In this document: positions 22,346-26,702 of the stretch, one piece after another
How positions within the stretch are numbered: the stretch's first letter is position 1
How the letters are laid out: every line of letters starts with the position of its first letter
Source of the DNA: Botryllus schlosseri
Lineage: Eukaryota > Chordata > Ascidiacea > Stolidobranchia > Styelidae
Assembly (NCBI GenBank): GCA_000444245.1
Contig: ATSW01108664.1
Location: 1 to 26,702 of the forward strand
DNA: 26,702 bases
Direction of reading: 5' to 3'
The notes under the pieces: generated by a model
Told to the model about the DNA's origin: nothing
What the model saw: only the letters and a program-made list of their open reading frames with translations
Databases searched by the model: none
Made by a program: the position numbers and the translations under genes

Positions 22346-22868
22346 GTCTGCCTTACATTGCCAGCGCAGCAATGCTCTCTCTTGAATCGTATCTTAAACG
22401 CTAAAACTGTATTAACAAACCTATGTCCAAAATTCTGTTCAATGATAACCAATTTCTTTTTGAACCTGTGTTGTTTAGCGAATTAGTTTGTGACACTTTT
22501 GGTAAAACTAATCCAATTTTAACCTTCATTGGATGCCGCTATGTGTTATGGTCAGCAGGCACTTGGTCGTCTTGTGTTATTCCGCTATATACCTACTCAT
22601 CGCTAAATTGTTACCCAGGAAAGGGCCGGTTAGCGAATTCCAATCTCATCGGCACCTAAACGCATTTTATCGTCGCGTCCTACGAATTGTCATTATGTAC
22701 TGTAGCTTCGTATCCGTCGACAATAACTTTTAATGACAAATATATAATTAATAATTTGCACAGTGCGTGCGTCTTTAAAGAATAAGGTTAGCGAGGGAAC
22801 TTGGAATATCAGTGGTAGGAGGTTGGTCAATGGTCAGTTCGCGTAAGCATCGCTGATTCATTGTTATG
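22346..22868. other. Intergenic, no recognised feature
   Basis: AT-rich sequence with short open frames only. The stretch around 22735-22760 is very AT-rich (tatataattaataattt), but I see no paired polyadenylation elements. Confidence 0.3.
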
Positions 22869-22990
22869 AGGTTGCCGTGACGTAGTGGGTTGGCGTCTTA
22901 CTGTTAGCACCATATCAGAGATTATGGACGGTGGAACTGCGTGCCAGAAGCTAAGGGCTGAAAAGCGTTGATGCATGATCTTGATACCCT
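22869..22990 (+). repeat. Possible tRNA-derived SINE head
   Basis: gaggttgccgtgacgtagtg and ggttggcgtctta resemble a tRNA 5' half with RNA polymerase III box A (TGACGTAGTGGG). A degraded box B may be cggtggaactgcgtgcc. It does not fold into a tRNA by eye, so I call it a remnant. A weak call. Confidence 0.35.
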
Positions 22991-23167
22991 AGTGGAATGG
23001 TACCTTTTGCGGAAATCTCTTAGCTGCAGTTCGACTATGGTGGCTTTCCGAGGAAAAAGGTTGCTTCAAAATGTTTTTCATGATTTTAACAATCATATCA
23101 GTCCGCATTATATTTAGAATGCAGCGCTCCCTTTTACATTCAAAATAGAATAGTTTTGTCAATAGAG

Positions 23168-23413
23168 CAATGTTTCTTAATCTTTTTCTAGTGCGGACCC
23201 TCTCCGCGAAATTCGGGAAACGAATGAATAAGAATAGGTCAGCACGTTCGCTTGTGAGCTGTGCGCGCTGAAAAGAAGATAAGGCAAGGACATAGTTTTT
23301 AAGCAGGACAATGTAGTTTTATAGTTCTCGTTTCTACATTAGCCCTTCATGGACCCATTAAAACTATTCCGCAGTCCCCAAAGGGTTCATAAACCCCAGG
23401 TCAAGAACGCCTG
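23168..23413. mobile_element. hAT-like element, AGTGTTTCTTAAYC / CAAGAACGCCTG ends
   Basis: Left caatgtttcttaatcttttt followed by gcggaccctctcc faces right tgggg-type sequence ccaaagggttcataaacccc and aggtcaagaacgcctg. TTCTTRA near both ends and the CCC-rich subterminal blocks are typical of hAT miniature elements. No clean target duplication. Confidence 0.45.
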
Positions 23414-23569
23414 AGCACGAATGAGATCCACGAGTAAATGATCGTTCTCAGTGATCACCACGCAGGTAGAGCAACCAGACTGAGCGCTCAATAGTTCCAT
23501 TGTATAATGTGAACTAGAAGCATGGCCTTTACAAACTATACTTCGTGTCGAATCGATGAATTTCGTAAC

Positions 23570-23590
23570 CCCAGTTTGGGAAGCCCTGGT
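23570..23590 (-). mobile_element. hAT-like terminus, CAGGGCTTCCCAAACTGGGG type
   Basis: accccagtttgggaagccct followed by g is the reverse complement of a common hAT tip. No partner end was found, so this is a solo end or a remnant. Confidence 0.4.
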
Positions 23591-23790
23591 TTATGGGAAC
23601 TGCGTTAATGATATCAACAATGTGCAATTTTGTGCGGTGCAGAGGGGATTAAATTAGTCATTCGTGATTCTCAAATACAAGTATCAATCATCTTGACATA
23701 TTAGAGAGGGTTGACGATGCGCACACAGGACTTCAAAAGTTGTCGCGGGTTTGTGAGCAAAGAGTATTACACAAGTATGCCTATACATAT

Positions 23791-24008
23791 GATGGTGAGA
23801 TAGCGTAGTGGTACGTTCCATAGCTGCCACACCAATGGGTTGCCAGTTCGAGTGCGAGCATGGTTCAATTCAATTCATCGCTAACAATTTCATCATTTCA
23901 ATACACCACAAGACTGCGATACAGAAAGATAGAATGAAGGGGTCGAAACGACTTGGAGTTGTCTTCGAAATCAGACGCCCACTGGGCCTAGCTAGACGAT
24001 GAAAAAAA
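23791..24008 (+). repeat. tRNA-derived SINE-like repeat
   Basis: The head ggtgagatagcgtagtggta matches the polymerase III box A consensus (TAGCGTAGTGG). About 35 nt downstream, gccagttcgagtgcg resembles box B (GTTCGAGTG). A body of about 130 bp follows, and the unit ends with gatgaaaaaaagg, a short A-rich tail. The spacing of the boxes and total length near 215 bp suit a SINE. The target duplication is not clear. Confidence 0.5.
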
Positions 24009-24171
24009 GGAGGAATGCACCCTGAATGAAAAGTAAAGGAAGATGATATAAAAGGACACGCGACTTAAGAATTCCTACCAAGTGTTGTTCGTTCTAGGCT
24101 CCTCCTTGACATGTAAATCTGCTTAAGAGGTGTCTTACAAAAGCCTAGTGGTCCGTGCTACGGGTCGGCAG

Positions 24172-24655
24172 ATCAGGAGAGAGAGAGAGAGAGTCTTTAT
24201 TTTTCATCAAACCAAAATACATAACACTCGGCAGTGGTGGTGGTACAGAAAATATGCATGCACAGTATTCGGTATTAGATAGGAATGATCGATAAGACCG
24301 TGAGGGTCATCTAGTCTGATCACACCAGCATCAAACAGGTACACTTGACTCTAAACAGTCTGGCTGTAAAAAAAGTTACAGTAGTTAAAAAAATAAAATA
24401 GAAGAAAAATTAAACGATGGTAGCAAATGATCAATGAAGCAATGTCTGGGCGAGGTAGGGCAACAGTGTTAGTGTAACGATAAGAGGTGATCAAGTAGGG
24501 CTTTTTTGAATCTATCATAAGGCAATTCACGGATATGTGGTGGTAATGCATTCCAAATGATAGGTCCCGAGTAGTCGATAGATCTCTTAGTTAGGTTGCT
24601 ATTGGGTGGGGGTAAGTAGATATTTCCCTTTGATCAGGAGTCATAATAAGAGAGG
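24172..24655 (-). mobile_element. LINE (non-LTR retrotransposon) 3' end, 5'-truncated
   Basis: On the - strand from about 24630 down to the stop near 24472, one frame reads KGNIYLPPPNSNLTKRSIDY, SGPIIWNALPPHIRELPYDR, then FKKALLDHLLSLH and a stop. WNALPPHIRxL...FKKALLxxLL is the typical C-terminus of ORF2 (reverse transcriptase protein) in CR1/Jockey-like LINEs. A TGA lies two codons before the lysine, so upstream coding sequence is decayed or absent. The 3' UTR runs to a gatgaaaaataaagac signal and a (CT)n tail, seen as (GA)n at 24176-24194 on the + strand. I cannot assign the clade. Confidence 0.8.
24176..24194 (+). repeat. (GA)n microsatellite
   Basis: About nine GA units. On the other strand it directly follows the aataaagactc end of the LINE, so it is probably the simple-repeat tail of that element. 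Confidence 0.8.
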
Positions 24656-24661
24656 AGAGTT

Positions 24662-24752
24662 GGTTCGATTTGTTTGAAATAAGGTCAGGTTTGTTTGAAA
24701 TGAGGTCAGTCTCATGTTTGAAATGAGGATAGTCATGTTAGAAATAAGGACA
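24662..24752 (+). repeat. Short tandem repeat, GTTTGAAATGAGGTCAG units
   Basis: Four imperfect units: tttgtttgaaataaggtcag, gtttgtttgaaatgaggtca, catgtttgaaatgaggatag and catgttagaaataaggacat, spaced about 21-24 bp. Confidence 0.65.
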
Positions 24753-24829
24753 TAACTACAAGCGCTGTCCGCGGTACGAATACGAAGTCCCCCAGCAGTC
24801 AATTTAGCATGGATATTCGACGTTCAGTT

Positions 24830-24902
24830 GGTCCTGTCCGCTGGCATGCACTGTGCGCCATACATGTAATCAAAATGCGGCCGTGGTAGGTTGGACACCC
24901 CT
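24830..24902 (-). mobile_element. hAT-like terminus, CAGGGGTGTCCAAC type
   Basis: ggtaggttggacacccctg is the reverse complement of the very common hAT tip CAGGGGTGTCCAAC. On that strand it continues into cggccgcattttgattacat, as in many such elements. Only this end was found. Its inner limit is a guess. Confidence 0.5.
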
Positions 24903-24914
24903 GGGGTATACCGT

Positions 24915-24985
24915 ATCCTTTACTAATCCTTTGTAAAGTAGCCTTGTAAAGTAGCCTTTACAAAGTAGCCTTTACTAAGCCTTCG
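24915..24985 (+). repeat. Tiny tandem repeat, CCTTTRCAAAGTAG
   Basis: cctttgtaaagtag, ccttgtaaagtag, cctttacaaagtag and cctttactaag follow one another with a period of 13-14 bp. Confidence 0.7.
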
Positions 24986-24999
24986 TGTAGGTAGGCTGT

Positions 25000-26358
25000 T
25001 GGCATTCCCTCGAACTGGTGGCCTACTGCTGCTACTAGCGGCAGAAGGTAGGATTCGATGTCTTGGTGACTTGCTTCACTGCTTGAGGCCCTGTATGGAA
25101 TCGGTGTCTTGTGCTCACACTATGTTTTATTTTTTAATTATTTTTTATTAAATTACTTTAACTTGGAAAATCATCGCTGCTCCCCTGATATATCAGGCAA
25201 AAAGGCCAGCGATTCCAATCAGGTTGTTGGCTGACGTACCACGAAGCCTGTCTATTGCACACCTATTCGATGGATCACATTGACGAATATATTTTGTTTC
25301 TGTCTCCACGACTTGGAACTTCATTGAATCACGTATGACAATGTAACGGACTTCCGAATCAGCGAATACTGAATGAATGAATATCTCTACGTGGTATTAC
25401 ATACGCATATTTATCATAGCCGCGAGAGAGTAGCCTATATGCACAAAACATCGTACGATTTCATATTCTGTTTTCTACGTTCACACGACAAAATTTACGA
25501 CTCACAAAGGTCTTATCGGGTCTCAGTTCAGGGAATTACGTGAGGTTTACCAACTCCTTATTGAATATTATTAAAATGGCTTTATACCAATATATTCCGT
25601 TAAAACCTCATAAATAAGTAAATAACAAAGTAAACGTGTTCTGTACTCATCCTTCCTCTTCCTTCCCTTGGAATTAGCCCCTTGCGAATAATTAAATACA
25701 TTCAAAAGTCTACTCAAGTTATTTCGACACCTTCCTATCTGTTCATTCTATCGGAATGTTGTGGTGTTTTGAATTGATAAAAATTCCGAACATACAAAAG
25801 AACGCAATTTTGCACTTCGAAACAAGTCACGAACTGACAGCGGGCGGAAAATCGCTTGGAGTCAGAAAAGAAAACAAAACCAATTGGTGTGTTTTCGCTG
25901 TAACGAATCTCTCAATCGCTACCGAGAACATTAGCCCGGTGGCCCGAAAACTTTGGCCCAGTAGCTAAGTGACCCCAACGAGAAGGTGGGAAGAGCGGAA
26001 TCCAAGCAACCGGATGAGCGATGATGAAAGAGTGTCTTTATTTTCATGTAACCGAGATATAAAACAAACGAGAGTAAACAATGATACCGAAAAATACGAA
26101 TGCATCCGGCCCATGACGAAATCTGTTGGAGACAAGATGACAATACAATACAGAAATCACCAGAGCCACACACTCAGTACCTTTGTTACACTCTTGTATA
26201 CAGTCGATAGGCAAAGCTTTGATACTGTGAGTCTGTGACAGCCAACTTGTTTACACTTTATATTGAAACCCGTTAGTGGGCGCTAAAGACTTTCTGAAAT
26301 TTGAGCCGCAAAAATATGGTAACCCCACCGTCGCATTAATCAGTACCCAAGTAGCTCT
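25000..26358. other. Intergenic, no recognised feature
   Basis: Short open frames on both strands without recognisable products. AT-rich near 25120-25160. No RNA gene or repeat family assigned. Confidence 0.3.
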
Positions 26359-26385
26359 TGGTTGCAAAAAGGTTTGTGGCCCCTG
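26359..26385 (-). mobile_element. Possible hAT-like terminus
   Basis: ggttgcaaaaaggtttgtgg followed by cccctg is the reverse complement of a CAGGGGCCACAAACC-type tip. No partner end. The rest of the window to 26702 shows nothing I can name. Confidence 0.35.
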
Positions 26386-26702
26386 CTCTATAAAATATAC
26401 CATGCCGTTATGGTACATTGCACCACCACGATGTATAACACGTGACAATGCCATTCTTCGTGGACCGTGCCTTATATAAACGCGCACATTCTGATATCTG
26501 ACATGAGACTCACACTATTCTACAGGCAATTGTCGTCGCATGCATTGTTGAGCTGTCATATCAGGCGTCCGCCACTGTTAGTTACGTATATAGTAAGTCA
26601 CAACTTACGTTGAAGTCAGGCTTACGACTCTAAAAGGTTTGTCGGTATTATCTGTAGCGGAAGAAGAAAGGAAAAAGGAAAGGACGTAGTTTATTTTTGT
26701 CC

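Noticed and set aside
25756-26487. Short open frames of 67-89 codons on both strands near the window end
   Set aside because: They overlap on opposite strands, carry no recognised motif, and one contains a hAT-like terminus.

Overview
The window is nuclear DNA from an animal. It holds the 3' half of one intron-rich protein-coding gene, an AKT / protein kinase B (RAC-type AGC kinase), on the + strand. Eight coding exons lie between 7260 and 19363. All have GT-AG borders, and they join in frame into 291 residues equivalent to about residue 190 to the C-terminus of human AKT1: helix C, hinge, catalytic loop, DFG, activation loop, C-lobe, turn motif and hydrophobic motif. The PH domain, glycine-rich loop and catalytic lysine are not in the window, so at least one intron of more than 7.2 kb lies upstream. 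The AT-rich sequence, 0.7-2.2 kb introns, many short non-autonomous DNA transposons, one LINE tail and tRNA-like SINE heads suggest an invertebrate with a repeat-rich genome. I cannot name the species. Scattered N bases, mostly inside repeats, suggest a draft assembly.

Layout. 1-7259 is upstream intron (or more distant upstream gene sequence) filled with repeats. They are families E (TTCTAATCTAATT units), A (long inverted repeats starting GCTTCTTGGAGGTACAGAAC), B (AACTAGAACTAG arrays with a core reading GGCTGCGCCACTG) and D (hAT-like foldback with ends TAGGGSTGTTCAAAA). 7260-19363 is AKT, with every larger intron occupied by copies of A, B, C, D, E or other hAT-like elements. Family C is a foldback rich in GACTCGAGTC with ends CAGGGTTGTAACC. 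19364-22870 holds the 3' UTR of unknown length, two small inverted-repeat elements and one family B copy. 22871-26702 is intergenic or far downstream DNA, with two tRNA-derived SINE-like heads, hAT-like ends and a 5'-truncated LINE on the - strand whose last ~50 codons are intact.

The most striking structure is not a new gene. It is the way miniature transposons crowd the exon borders of a conserved signalling kinase. Three splice acceptors have a transposon end within about 25-40 nt upstream, and one donor has a transposon starting 9 nt downstream, whose first bases supply a stop codon on read-through. Several elements are nested, and some are near-perfect palindromes of 0.67-0.95 kb. I found no second host gene, no CRISPR, no rRNA and no intact tRNA gene. 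All family names A-E are local labels I made up.
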